64,000 nucleotides of DNA from Methanosarcina sp. DH2. Its GTDB lineage: Archaea > Halobacteriota > Methanosarcinia > Methanosarcinales > Methanosarcinaceae. The DNA is taken from positions 252-64,251 of the forward strand of contig NZ_WJBI01000014.1 in NCBI RefSeq assembly GCF_020804225.1. The letters are read 5' to 3'. Below, in pieces: positions 7,678 to 17,036 of this stretch (position 1 is the stretch's first letter; the number at the start of each line of letters is the position of its first letter). Both the position numbers and the translations under genes were made by a program. Under the pieces are notes generated by a model. The model was given only the letters and a program-made list of their open reading frames with translations, did no database searches and was not told the origin of the DNA.

Positions 7678-8823
7678 ATGATGTATAAGCTGGACATGCC
7701 CTCTCTTTCTATTGTAATGCCTTCTATGAATGAAGAAGAAACTATCCGTATTTGCATACAGAAAGCTCAGACTATATTCAAAAAATATGGTATAGAGGGG
7801 GAAATAATCGTTGCTGATAACTCATCGGATAAAACCGCAGAGATCGCAGCATCCATGGGTGCAAAAGTTATAGGCCCGATAAAAGGGTACGGGAACGCCT
7901 ATCTCAAAGGGCTGGCCGAAGCGAAGGGTGACTATATTGCTATTGCAGATGCAGATAACACTTATGATCTCCTTGAGCTTGACAAATTTCTGGATCCCCT
8001 TATATCAGGAGAAGCTGATTTTATAATGGGCACACGGCTTAAGGGTGAAATCAAAAAAGGAGCTATGCCCTGGCTGCACCAGTACATCGGCAATCCCATC
8101 CTGACCGGAATGCTCAATTTCCTGTTCAAAACAAAAATCTCGGACGCACACTGCGGAATGAGGGCTTTTACTAAAGAGGCCCTTGAAAAAATGAACCTTA
8201 AAACGCATGGTATGGAACTTGCGTCCGAGATGGTAATTGAAGCTGCAAGATGCAGGCTGAGGATTAAAGAAGTCCCCATAACCTATTACTCACGTAAAGC
8301 TCCCTCCAAGCTGCGCTCTTTTCAGGACGGCTGGCGGCATGTAAGGTTTATGATGTTATACAGGCCAGTCCCTTTCCTCTATCTGCCCGGAGCTTTTGTG
8401 TTTATCCTGGGTTTTCTCATAACCGCTTCCCTTCTTCTCACGGACAATGCTGCATATAACCGGCTGCACTCATTTATTTTGGGCAGCATGCTCCTAATCA
8501 TTGGCGGGCAAATTCTGGCCACTGGCGGATATATGAAGACATACGGCATGATACATGGAATGTACCGGGACGACAGAACAGGCAGGAAATTTCTGAGCTA
8601 CCATTCCCTTGAAAAAGAACTGCTCGGAGGCTCCCTTATCCTGGGCTCAGGCTTTATTCTCGGGCTGAAAGTCGCCTATACATGGGCCAGTTCAGGATAT
8701 GGCTCTCTTGAAGAAGTGGAATCTGCAGTTATTTCAATGGTCCTTGCAGCAGTAGGGCTCCAGCTGATCTTTTCTGCAATCTTTGTAAGCATAATGCTCC
8801 TCGAAGTTGATACTGATTGGTAA
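7678..8823 (+). CDS. GT2 glycosyltransferase with C-terminal membrane helices (DPM1-like)
   Basis: Residues 7-240 form a GT-A family 2 transferase of the dolichol-phosphate mannose synthase kind. SIVMPSMNEEETI is the first strand, DNSSDKTAEIAASMGAKVI the nucleotide-binding loop, and IADADNTYDLLELDKF the DxD metal site. About four hydrophobic helices follow from residue 245 (FLYLPGAFVFILGFLITAS and others), so the enzyme is membrane-bound and likely loads a sugar onto a polyprenyl phosphate on the cytoplasmic side. GGAGGT lies 25 bases upstream, too far for a usual site; starts at 7681 and 7696 are also possible. A GT4 gene follows after 9 bases, suggesting an operon. Confidence 0.87.
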   Translation: MMYKLDMPSLSIVMPSMNEEETIRICIQKAQTIFKKYGIEGEIIVADNSSDKTAEIAASMGAKVIGPIKGYGNAYLKGLAEAKGDYIAIADADNTYDLLELDKFLDPLISGEADFIMGTRLKGEIKKGAMPWLHQYIGNPILTGMLNFLFKTKISDAHCGMRAFTKEALEKMNLKTHGMELASEMVIEAARCRLRIKEVPITYYSRKAPSKLRSFQDGWRHVRFMMLYRPVPFLYLPGAFVFILGFLITASLLLTDNAAYNRLHSFILGSMLLIIGGQILATGGYMKTYGMIHGMYRDDRTGRKFLSYHSLEKELLGGSLILGSGFILGLKVAYTWASSGYGSLEEVESAVISMVLAAVGLQLIFSAIFVSIMLLEVDTDW

Positions 8824-8832
8824 AGTGATTTA

Positions 8833-9990
8833 ATGAAAATTGCCTTCGTATACGACGCTGTCTATCCCTGGGTCAAAGGGGGCGCAGAAATGCGCATTCA
8901 CGAACTTGGGAGGCGGCTTTCTTCACAGGGGCACGATGTGCACCTGTTCGGGATCAAATGGTGGGAAGGCGTAGACGTAATTCAGCACGAAGGTATGACC
9001 CTGCACGGCGTCTGTAAAGCTCGGAACCTTTATGTAAACGACAGGCGTTCAATTCCCGAAGCGCTTGTGTTTGCTATAAAGCTGTTTCCAGCTCTCCTGA
9101 AAGAAAGATTCGACCTTATCGATGTAAGCGTATTCCCCTATTTTTCCTGTTTTACAGTAAAAGCAGTTTCAGTCCTGAAAAAGACCCCTGCAGTATTTAC
9201 ATGGCATGAAGTATGGGGGGATTACTGGTACGAATACCTTGGAAAAAAGCAGGGGTTTTTGGGACTCGTAATAGAGATCACAGTTGCAAGAATCTCAAAG
9301 AACAACATTGCGGTCTCGGACTGGACAAAGAGCAGGCTTGAAACCCTGGGGGTGCCAAGCAGTAGGATTGCACTCCTGCCCAACGGGGTCGACTTGAAGT
9401 TAATTTCTGAAATCAAACCTGCAGGTCAGGATTTATCGGGAAGCTCGGGAGGCAAAATATATGATATTATCTTCGCAGGCAGGCTCATAAAAGAAAAAAA
9501 CGTTGATGTTTTGATAAAAGCTGTCTCCCTGTTAAAAAAAGATTTTCCTGAAATCTGCTGCTGTGTCGTTGGAGACGGACCGGAAAGGAAATTTCTGGAG
9601 AAACTTACTATTGAGCTTGATGTGCAGAAAAATGTAAAATTTGAAGGGTTTCAGGAGTACAGGGCATTAATTGGAAAAATCAAAGCTTCAAGAGTCCTTG
9701 TGCTGCCTTCTTCAAGGGAAGGGTTCGGGATGGTTGTAATCGAAGCTTTTGCCTGTGGGGTGCCTGTAGTGACAGTTAGAGAGAAACATAACGCGGCACA
9801 GGGGCTGGTTGAAGATGGAGTCGACGGGTTTGTCGTGAGGCTGGATGAGAAGGAAATTGCTGAGAGTGTAAATAAAATTCTTCAAACTGATAATTATACG
9901 GAAATGACAAAATATACCAAAAAAGCTAGAAGTTCTGACTGGGACACGCTATCCACAGAACTTCTCTCAATTTATCTAAAACTATTATAA
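8833..9990 (+). CDS. GT4 glycosyltransferase
   Basis: The 385-residue protein is a GT-B fold family 4 transferase that moves a sugar from an NDP- or GDP-sugar to a lipid-linked glycan. The acceptor domain starts MKIAFVYDAVYPWVKGGAE with the GGAE loop. The donor domain is seen in IIFAGRLIKEKNVDVLIKA and in the ExnE motif SREGFGMVVIEAFACG near residue 300. No membrane helix is evident. It begins 9 bases after the upstream GT2 stop, so the two are likely co-transcribed and act on the same polyprenyl-linked glycan. The specific sugar is unknown. Confidence 0.9.
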   Translation: MKIAFVYDAVYPWVKGGAEMRIHELGRRLSSQGHDVHLFGIKWWEGVDVIQHEGMTLHGVCKARNLYVNDRRSIPEALVFAIKLFPALLKERFDLIDVSVFPYFSCFTVKAVSVLKKTPAVFTWHEVWGDYWYEYLGKKQGFLGLVIEITVARISKNNIAVSDWTKSRLETLGVPSSRIALLPNGVDLKLISEIKPAGQDLSGSSGGKIYDIIFAGRLIKEKNVDVLIKAVSLLKKDFPEICCCVVGDGPERKFLEKLTIELDVQKNVKFEGFQEYRALIGKIKASRVLVLPSSREGFGMVVIEAFACGVPVVTVREKHNAAQGLVEDGVDGFVVRLDEKEIAESVNKILQTDNYTEMTKYTKKARSSDWDTLSTELLSIYLKLL

Positions 9991-10010
9991 AAAACAACCA
10001 TTTTCACAAT

Positions 10011-10273
10011 TACATATGAAAAATTGCCGTGGAAGCTACAACTTTCTGAAAGAATGTAGTAACTATGAATGAAAAAGGATATCGTGAAAGTGTAATTGAC
10101 AGTGAAACCAAAATTTTGTAGAACCGAACGTTGACAGTATAATTGAAGTAGTAAAGGCAATTTCAAAGAACTCTAGAAGACAAAAGGACGCTTATTTAGA
10201 AAGAGCAAAAATGTTTGACAAAACTGTATTTACCGAAAAAGTAATTCTGGTTACATCAAAAAGTAGGTTATAA
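10011..10273 (+). pseudogene. Decayed C-terminal remnant of a GT4 glycosyltransferase
   Basis: Read in frame from about 10011, the DNA gives TYEKIAVEATTF, a stop at 10047-10049, then KNVVTMNEKGYRESVIDSE and TKIL with a stop at 10119. Reading then continues in another frame as FVEPNVDSIIEVVKAISKN and AYLERAKMFDKTVFTEKV to TAA at 10271. Together this lines up with the donor-domain end of the GT4 at 23565-24656 ([49 protein letters not shown]). One nonsense codon and at least one frameshift are present, so the gene is dead; the N-terminal half is gone. Confidence 0.7.
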
Positions 10274-10307
10274 AAGAGCGACGCTATTAAGGATCAAAAC
10301 AAGAAGC

Positions 10308-10397
10308 TATGATTTACTTATAAAGTGTTATTTTGGCTGAAAATGATAAAAACGAAAAGATATGATTTTCTTATAAAGTGTTACTTTGGCTGAAAAT
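10308..10397. repeat. Pair of 38-bp imperfect direct repeats
   Basis: Copy one (10308-10345) and copy two (10361-10397) both read TATGATTTnC, TTATAAAGTGTTA, TTTGGCTGAAAAT with a few changes, 15 bases apart. They lie in the non-coding gap behind the GT4 remnant. Function unknown. Confidence 0.85.
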
Positions 10398-10685
10398 ATC
10401 CGTTCTTTATTAAATATTTACTACAGCGTGTTTAATTACAAGAGTATTTGTAGTAATAGCCCATAGATCAAATAGGTAGATGAGGGGATATATATTTAGT
10501 ACCATGTATAAAATAAAAAAAGCTTTATATATAGTATTGCCTTTCAAAAAATAGAAAAAACCTGTCCGTAGAATTCTTCGTTCGAAAATTCTAAATTTTT
10601 CACATGTATACGGATGAGAATTCAAAATATAAAAAAGAAATTGTTAAATTATAAAAAAGAAATTATCTAAGCAGGGGTATCAATC
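10398..10685 (+). promoter_or_regulatory. Putative promoter and structured leader of the epimerase operon
   Basis: TTTATATATA at 10524-10533 is a good TATA box. The leader of about 130 bases holds a strong hairpin at 10570-10592: AGAATT-C-TTC, loop GTTC, GAA-AATTCT. It is enclosed by TCCGTA (10565-10570) and TACGGA (10609-10614). GGGG at 10674-10677 may be the ribosome site. The regulatory role is inference. Confidence 0.45.
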
Positions 10686-11621
10686 ATAAATATCTTGGTA
10701 ACTGGTGGGGCAGGTTTTATTGGTTCCCATCTAATAGAGAAGTTGCTTAACGTAGGTAACGAGGTCACATGTTTGGATAACTTCAATGATTACTATGACC
10801 CTCAAATAAAAAGAAAAAATATAGAACCTTTTTTAGAAAATGAGAACTTCCAGCTCATCGAAGGAGATATTAGAGATAAAGCTCTTTTGAAAGATATTTT
10901 TAGGTCAACTGACTACGTTTTTCATGAAGCTGCCCAGGCAGGTATAAGAATCTCAGTTAAAGATCCCATGAAACCTCATGAAATTAACACAACAGGCACC
11001 CTAAATCTGCTGGAGGCAGCTGTCAATTCCGGTGTTAAGAAAATTATTAATGCCTCTTCATCTTCAGTTTACGGAAAAGTAGAATATCTCCCTTTTGATG
11101 AAAATCACCCCAATAGCCCAGTATCACCTTACGGAGTTTCGAAACTGATGGCTGAACACTACTGCAGGGTTTTTGAGGATCTCTACGGCTTAAAAAGTGT
11201 ATCCCTGCGCTATTTTACGGTTTACGGGCCAAGAATGAGACCAGATCTTGCAATCAGCATTTTTACGAAAGCTGCCCTGAAGAATGAAACAATCCTCATT
11301 TTCGGAGATGGAGAAAAAACCAGGGATTTCACCTGCATCGATGACATCGTACAGGCGAACCTGATCTGTATGAAAAAAGGCAGCGGCGTTTATAATATTG
11401 GTAGCGGGCATTCTATCACTATCAATGAGCTTGCGTCAAAAGTTATTGAGATTAACGAAAGTGAGTCGGAAATTGTTCACACGAATTCTGTGAAAGGAGA
11501 TGCAGAACACACTCTGTCAAGTTCTAAAAAAGCATTGAAGGAAATTGGATGGAAACCTAAAGTAACAATAGAAGATGGGCTTGAGAGGTATGCAAGATGG
11601 ATCTCGAACTTTCAGTTGTGA
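10686..11621 (+). CDS. NAD-dependent sugar epimerase (UDP-glucose/GlcNAc/GlcA 4-epimerase type)
   Basis: This is an extended short-chain dehydrogenase that would epimerise C4 of a UDP-sugar. The NAD loop is VTGGAGFIGSHL, the catalytic triad is in ASSSSVYG and PYGVSKLMAEHYC (YxxxK), and VYGPRMRPD is a family mark. No ATG, GTG or TTG lies before the start of the Rossmann strand: the frame reads ATA AAT ATC TTG GTA ACT GGT. TTG at 10695 is the first standard start and would trim the strand. ATA at 10686, with GGGGT seven bases upstream, would give the usual NILVTGG start, and I use it here with caution. The next gene overlaps by 25 bases. Confidence 0.85.
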   Translation: MNILVTGGAGFIGSHLIEKLLNVGNEVTCLDNFNDYYDPQIKRKNIEPFLENENFQLIEGDIRDKALLKDIFRSTDYVFHEAAQAGIRISVKDPMKPHEINTTGTLNLLEAAVNSGVKKIINASSSSVYGKVEYLPFDENHPNSPVSPYGVSKLMAEHYCRVFEDLYGLKSVSLRYFTVYGPRMRPDLAISIFTKAALKNETILIFGDGEKTRDFTCIDDIVQANLICMKKGSGVYNIGSGHSITINELASKVIEINESESEIVHTNSVKGDAEHTLSSSKKALKEIGWKPKVTIEDGLERYARWISNFQL

Positions 11622-12541
11622 TTCCTGCTTATAATGAGGAAGAAAATATCGAACCCTGCTGCCAGGAAGTTAAAACTGCTCTTGAGCCTCTTGGGATTAA
11701 TTACGAAATAATTTTTGTGGACGACGGTTCTACTGATCTTACTTTTAAAAAACTTAGTGACCTCAGTAAAAATAATGAGAAGCTGAAAGTGGTTAAGTTA
11801 AGGAAGAACTTTGGGCAAAGTGCAGCCTTAAGAGCCGGTCTTGATCACGCCACTGGCAGAACTATCGTTACTATGGATGCAGATCTTCAAAATGACCCGA
11901 AAGATATCCCTAAATTACTGGAAAAACTCGAAAAAGAAGATCTTGATGTTGTCTGTGGGTGGAGATTTGACCGAAAAGATTCCTTTTCAAAAAAACTTTT
12001 TTCAAAGCTCGCAAATCGGATAAGGAAGAGATTTACAGGAGAAACTATTCATGATTCCGGTTGTACTCTACGAACTTATGTAAAAGAAAGCACCGAAAGC
12101 CTTGAACTATACGGAGAACTGCACAGATATATTCCAGCTATGCTTTCCTGGAAAGGGTATAGAATAGGAGAAATAAAAACGAACCACAGAGAACGAAAGT
12201 ACGGGAAAACAAAATATAACTGGAAAAGGATTGTTAAAGGTTTTCTTGACCTTTTGGTTGTAACTTTCTGGCAGAAATATTCCATGAGACCAATCCATAT
12301 TTTCGGAAGCATGGGGATTGTTTTAAGTTTTATAGGTGGAATCGTTTCCGCATATCTTGTTATTTTAAGATTATTTTATGGAATTGGGATTACAGATAGA
12401 CCATTATTTACCGTTGGTATTATGTCTCTGGTTATAGGCACACAATTTTTTACCATTGGTATCCTTGCAGATATTTTGGTAAAAATATATTATGGCCAGA
12501 ACGGCCGGAAGAATTATTTGGTTGAGAGGATTATCGAGTGA
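11597..12541 (+). CDS. GT2 glycosyltransferase, polyprenyl-phosphate type with two membrane helices
   Basis: The 314-residue protein has the layout of GtrB/ArnC-like family 2 enzymes, which move a sugar from a nucleotide onto polyprenyl phosphate. The GT-A domain shows LSVVIPAYNEEENIEP, FVDDGSTDLTFKKL and the metal site MDADLQNDPKDIPKLLE. Two hydrophobic helices close the protein (FGSMGIVLSFIGGIVSAYLV and a second near residues 265-295). It starts 25 bases inside the end of the epimerase gene and ends 4 bases inside the next GT4, so the three are one transcription unit. The sugar carried may be the epimerase product; that is inference. Confidence 0.88.
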   Translation: MDLELSVVIPAYNEEENIEPCCQEVKTALEPLGINYEIIFVDDGSTDLTFKKLSDLSKNNEKLKVVKLRKNFGQSAALRAGLDHATGRTIVTMDADLQNDPKDIPKLLEKLEKEDLDVVCGWRFDRKDSFSKKLFSKLANRIRKRFTGETIHDSGCTLRTYVKESTESLELYGELHRYIPAMLSWKGYRIGEIKTNHRERKYGKTKYNWKRIVKGFLDLLVVTFWQKYSMRPIHIFGSMGIVLSFIGGIVSAYLVILRLFYGIGITDRPLFTVGIMSLVIGTQFFTIGILADILVKIYYGQNGRKNYLVERIIE

Positions 12542-13671
12542 GAGTTTTGATGTTGAATTATGAGTTTCCTCCACTGGGTGGAGGAGGAGGAGTAGCTGCC
12601 AAAAAACTTGCAGAAGGCTTTATTAAGCTCGGTTATCAGGTCGATTATGTCACAACCGGATTTAATGACTTAAAAAATTACGAAGATGTTGATGGAATTA
12701 ATGTTTATAGAGTTAGTGTCATCGGGCGAAAAGAACTATCTACTGCTACAATCCCATCTATGATCAGTTTCCCTTTTTTAGCTTACACAAAAGCTTGTGA
12801 ATTGTGCAAAATAAATCAGTATTCATTTATTAACACTCACTTTGCTATTCCGACCGGACCCCTGGGAATCTGGATATCTCGTAAATTTAACCTGCAGAAC
12901 ATTCTATCCATATATGGAGGAGATATCTATGATCCTTCTAAAAGTTATTCTCCTCACAAAAAATGGTACTTAAAGAAAGTAGTAAAATGGGTGTTAAGTA
13001 ATTCAAGATATGTTGTTGCCGAATCATCGAATATCAAAGATAATGCATTAAAACACTATAATATTGAAAAAGACATAAACATTATTCCTTTAGCTTACGA
13101 GCCTGTTATATTTGGAAAAATCAACCGCGAAAGTTTGGGTTTGGACAGGAATATATTTTATACTATAAGTATTGGAAGATTGGTGAAGCGAAAAGGCTTT
13201 GAATTTTTGATTAAAGCTATTAAAAACACTCCTGATAACGTTCATGCGTTGGTTATTGGAGAAGGCCCTGAAAAAGACAATTTAGTAAATTTAGCTAAAG
13301 AATTGAATATTTCAGACAGGATTCATTTTTTAGGATTTGTTTCAGAAATTGAGAAGTTTCAATATCTTCAAAACTCTGATGTTTACGTGCTTTCTTCAGT
13401 ACATGAAGGGTTTGGGATCGTTTTACAGGAGGCTATGCAGGTGGGTCTTCCAATAATCTCAACTGATAACGGTGGTCAGGTTGATTTTATAAAAGAAGGA
13501 AAGAATGGATATCTTGTTCGTTTTGGAGACGTTGAAGCTCTGGCCAGTATGATAAATAAATTTGAGCAAGATGACCAGCTCAAAGTTAATTTTTCAGAGT
13601 ATAATAAAGAAGAAGTTAAGAAATTCGAAGATAAAAGGATATGTAAAGAATATCTGGGGATATTGGGATGA
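12538..13671 (+). CDS. GT4 glycosyltransferase
   Basis: The 377-residue GT-B transferase starts with GTG at 12538, overlapping the upstream stop by four bases (GTGA). The N-terminal domain has the glycine loop PPLGGGGGVAAKKLAEGF; the C-terminal domain has SIGRLVKRKGFEFLIKAI and the ExnE motif VHEGFGIVLQEAMQVG. It is the last gene of the epimerase-GT2-GT4 operon and most likely adds a sugar to a lipid-linked glycan. Codon use is more AT-rich than in the flanking housekeeping genes. Donor and acceptor are unknown. Confidence 0.9.
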   Translation: MRVLMLNYEFPPLGGGGGVAAKKLAEGFIKLGYQVDYVTTGFNDLKNYEDVDGINVYRVSVIGRKELSTATIPSMISFPFLAYTKACELCKINQYSFINTHFAIPTGPLGIWISRKFNLQNILSIYGGDIYDPSKSYSPHKKWYLKKVVKWVLSNSRYVVAESSNIKDNALKHYNIEKDINIIPLAYEPVIFGKINRESLGLDRNIFYTISIGRLVKRKGFEFLIKAIKNTPDNVHALVIGEGPEKDNLVNLAKELNISDRIHFLGFVSEIEKFQYLQNSDVYVLSSVHEGFGIVLQEAMQVGLPIISTDNGGQVDFIKEGKNGYLVRFGDVEALASMINKFEQDDQLKVNFSEYNKEEVKKFEDKRICKEYLGILG

Positions 13672-13675
13672 GAAA

Positions 13676-13717
13676 TAATAATGAAATGATAATAATGAAA
13701 TGATAATAATGAAATGA
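13676..13717. repeat. 14-bp tandem repeat, three perfect units
   Basis: TAATAATGAAATGA is repeated exactly three times directly behind the stop of the GT4 gene and before the convergent flippase-like gene. Confidence 0.9.
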
Positions 13718-13731
13718 TCCCGATTCAAAAA

Positions 13732-14715
13732 TTATTTTTTACATAAATATTGGTACCCATATAATCCTAGCAGCACATAATAAACGATTCCGATGATATG
13801 AATAACTATCCCCGAATTGATTGCAAGTTCTTTAGTCAGCCCTATTCCAATAAAACCTATTGCCCACCCAACTTCATAAGTTCCGAACCCTCCCAGGCCT
13901 TGAACAGGAAGAACGGACATAAAAACTACAAAAGTAGAGGCTAACAAAACCTCAAAAAAGCCAATATTTATATCTAAAGATTTAATTAAAGTATAATTTA
14001 AAAAATATAAAGTAAGCCAAATGATAATTGAAATGATACATAGTTCCATCATTCTACCGTTATTCTTTATATTTTTAAAACTGCCAACTATCTCTTTTGC
14101 TTTTTTTAGGAATATATTAACTAAAAAATTATTATCTAGTTTGAGAGTTATGAAAATTGTATTAGCAAACCTCAAAAAGACTTCACCTGCGTATAGCAAG
14201 ATCACTAAAAAAATAGCCAGCAAGACCGTAAATAAAACAACTAACCAGATAACGCTAGAAAACATTTCAGGCAAATCCCTTACAAACAGCGAAGAAACAA
14301 AAAACAGTAATGAAATTGTAATGAAATCTAGCACCCTTGCAACCATCAATGTTGCAACGCCTTCTCCGGTAGACTTATCATGATATTTTTTTAAAATATA
14401 AATATAAGAGAGTTCACCAGATCTTGCTGGAAGAATACTATTTACCATATTGTGAACACATACAATGTGAAAAAGATCGGGAAAGGATATTTTTTTGTCT
14501 AAAAGAATATGGAATCTTAATCCCCTAAAAACATAACTCAAAATATACAAAAAAAAACCTAGGATTAAATAAATTTTATTAATATTCTTAATCGTTGTTA
14601 TAAGGTCCTCTATTCTGATCTGAGATAATATTATTCCAAGAAGCAAAAAAGTTACAAGCACAGGTATAAGCTTTTTTCTAGTAATAAATTTCATAAGTAA
14701 TTTCCATTTTCGCAC
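13732..14715 (-). CDS. AglD/UPF0104-type integral membrane protein (flippase-like domain)
   Basis: The 327-residue protein is hydrophobic along its length with about eight membrane segments and belongs to the lysylphosphatidylglycerol synthase transmembrane / UPF0104 family. Family marks are FRGLRFHILLD near residue 66, the HNMVNSILPARSGELSYIYI segment near 88-107, and VLPVQGLGGFGTYEVGWAIG near 265. Relatives are found in archaeal N-glycosylation loci and may handle lipid-linked sugars; the mechanism is not established. It is the last gene in the minus-strand glycan block, 218 bases from the DUF2079 gene. Confidence 0.82.
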   Translation of the reverse strand: MRKWKLLMKFITRKKLIPVLVTFLLLGIILSQIRIEDLITTIKNINKIYLILGFFLYILSYVFRGLRFHILLDKKISFPDLFHIVCVHNMVNSILPARSGELSYIYILKKYHDKSTGEGVATLMVARVLDFITISLLFFVSSLFVRDLPEMFSSVIWLVVLFTVLLAIFLVILLYAGEVFLRFANTIFITLKLDNNFLVNIFLKKAKEIVGSFKNIKNNGRMMELCIISIIIWLTLYFLNYTLIKSLDINIGFFEVLLASTFVVFMSVLPVQGLGGFGTYEVGWAIGFIGIGLTKELAINSGIVIHIIGIVYYVLLGLYGYQYLCKK

Positions 14716-14933
14716 TAATCAAAGATCTATTTATTGCATCACGGCAACGGTCAGCAATGACAGTACTCCATATAAATATTACGCTTAATGTATACTCATT
14801 CAGCTTTATAATTGTAGGGTTTTTACCTCAGATTGTAAAGGAAATAAAAGGTTTTCGGAAGCTTTAATTCGGAAATAAAGACGTTTTAGTGAAATTAAGT
14901 TACTGATTTTTATAATGCTGAACAGTTATAATA

Positions 14934-16925
14934 TTACATGCATTTGTGTATATTAATTCTTTCCACATACAAATCACTGGAAAGCGGCTGAAATACACGG
15001 AATTCAAATACAGAATCTTCGTGCTCTTTAACACTTAAGGTCAAATTCTGAGAACAGTATTTTCCCTCAATTAAATCGTTTGCATATATATCTTTCGTTG
15101 AATCAACTCTTTGCTCCCCGTTTTTGATATATGAGATGTCTATACTTGCAATATTAGAAGAAGCGTTAGTAATATTCTCTGCTTTCAAAATGTACTCTAT
15201 AGTGTATTTTCCTTCAGGCAATGTTATGTATGGACCATAGACTAAATGACCAGACTCATTAAAAGTTTTATCACTATAAAAAGCATATTTTCCTATTTGT
15301 TGATCATATATGAGCGAACCTGTAGTTTTTTGGCTACGGAAAAACAGATTGTTGTAGACAAAATTGTCATCACCTAGACTGCTGGACTCAAGAGTTTGAT
15401 TGTTTTTTTCGAGGATAAAACAACAACTGTCCGAATAATAAAGCTCATGATTTTTTAAATAAGAAGTGATGCTTTGATATAGACTATAACTCGCTAATGA
15501 AGTCTTTTTTATAATTATATAATCATAGTAATCTGGATTATCTCTTTCATTATAACCTGTATATGTAACGTTAAGGTTTCTATAAAAATAACAACCTAAA
15601 TCCCCTGAACAAAGAATACTATCATCACTAGGAATGAGGCTGATATTTTCAAAAAATTCATGAGCTTCATCTTTCTGAGCTGAATTAATATCTGAAATTG
15701 CTCCACTAACTCCCCCATAGACAAAAAACGAATAAAGACTTAGAGATATTAGAATAATTAAAACCAAATTGAATTTTCTGGTGCTAATTTTTTGCTTAAT
15801 AGATGAAAGGGAGAAAATAGCAGAACAAATAATGACGAAGACTATTACCGATGTATAATGAAAATTAATCATACGTTGGGCTGGAGAATTTGCTAAAAGA
15901 TTCTGTAAAAATACTGGGGATGCAATTAGTAGGATTGTGGGACTAAAAAAGCTAATATAACCTACAGGTAAAAATAAAGTTAGCAAATAATTTAAACTTT
16001 CTTGAGTGAACAGGTATTCGCAAAGCAGTTGGGGATTTGTTAAGAGACTGTATATTACATCAGTGATTGATGTGCCTAAATAAGAATATCTGCCAGCTAA
16101 CATTCCAGACTGAGGTGTTAGAATATACCCATAAAGCTGATTAGATAAATCTGCGAAATAGGGCTTTAAATAAAATAATTCAAAAGAAAAGATCCCAATA
16201 CCTAATAATAAAGGAGTATAAACCCATTTTTTATCGTACTTTTCTATAAAAGCATACACCCCAAACATTATAGCTACTAGAGGTATGTTCTCTTTACAAA
16301 TGCATGCAAGAAACAAGAAAAATAAAAACTTATTAAAAGATTTAATATACATGTAATAAAAAGAAAACAAAAGAAAAGGCAGTGCAAATATCTCTTCTTT
16401 AACACTTTCTAAAAATAGCCAGCTTACAGTCGGGTGTAAGAAATATATCATGACTGAAACTAATGATATCTTTTTGGATTTAGACACTTCATTAGCTAAC
16501 CAGTAGACGGGAAACGCACCTAAAGATAATAGAAAGGAACTGATAATCGAAAAAGTAATCGGATGAGGATAAATATAAAAAAAAGGTAGAAGTAATAAAA
16601 AAATATACCTCTGATGGCCAACAAAATCTATAATTTCCCCATTTATTGATGAATAAAAGAAATGATCATGGACAACAGTATTATGAAAAAGTTGATACAT
16701 TATTCCTTTGTCAAAAGGATTAAAAGGACACATATATTGATAAGTTGAATTAAGCAAAAAAGTATAGAAGAGAAAGTTAGAAAAAAATAGAAATAGAACT
16801 AGAGCATCAAAAGTATCGTATCTTACAAATAATCCTTTAAGGTTATGGATCACCTTTTTTGGATTAAAGTATGCTTCAAGACTTGAGTTTAAAGCTTTAA
16901 ACACATGATTAGCTTTTGATAACAC
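14934..16925 (-). CDS. DUF2079 family multi-spanning membrane protein
   Basis: The 663-residue protein has many hydrophobic segments in its first 430 residues, then a soluble exterior domain to the end. The DUF2079 marks are seen: FDKGIMYQLFHNTV, VGHQRYIFLLLLPFFYIYP, LLSLGAFPVYWLANEVS and FLHPTVSWLFLESVKEEIFA. The family is related in layout to GT-C membrane glycosyltransferases, so a role in sugar transfer at the outer face is plausible but unproven. The C-terminal 150 residues look like an extracellular beta domain. Codon use is very AT-rich. It lies between the triple GT4 and the AglD-like gene. Confidence 0.83.
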   Translation of the reverse strand: MLSKANHVFKALNSSLEAYFNPKKVIHNLKGLFVRYDTFDALVLFLFFSNFLFYTFLLNSTYQYMCPFNPFDKGIMYQLFHNTVVHDHFFYSSINGEIIDFVGHQRYIFLLLLPFFYIYPHPITFSIISSFLLSLGAFPVYWLANEVSKSKKISLVSVMIYFLHPTVSWLFLESVKEEIFALPFLLFSFYYMYIKSFNKFLFFLFLACICKENIPLVAIMFGVYAFIEKYDKKWVYTPLLLGIGIFSFELFYLKPYFADLSNQLYGYILTPQSGMLAGRYSYLGTSITDVIYSLLTNPQLLCEYLFTQESLNYLLTLFLPVGYISFFSPTILLIASPVFLQNLLANSPAQRMINFHYTSVIVFVIICSAIFSLSSIKQKISTRKFNLVLIILISLSLYSFFVYGGVSGAISDINSAQKDEAHEFFENISLIPSDDSILCSGDLGCYFYRNLNVTYTGYNERDNPDYYDYIIIKKTSLASYSLYQSITSYLKNHELYYSDSCCFILEKNNQTLESSSLGDDNFVYNNLFFRSQKTTGSLIYDQQIGKYAFYSDKTFNESGHLVYGPYITLPEGKYTIEYILKAENITNASSNIASIDISYIKNGEQRVDSTKDIYANDLIEGKYCSQNLTLSVKEHEDSVFEFRVFQPLSSDLYVERINIHKCM

Positions 16926-17036
16926 AATCTATAATCTCCGGATATCTCTGATTCATTGTTCGATAGAAGAGCATATTAGACTCGTGTATGCTTCGACTAA
17001 CTTTTCCCATCTTCTTTATAGTCAGAAGATCAATCA

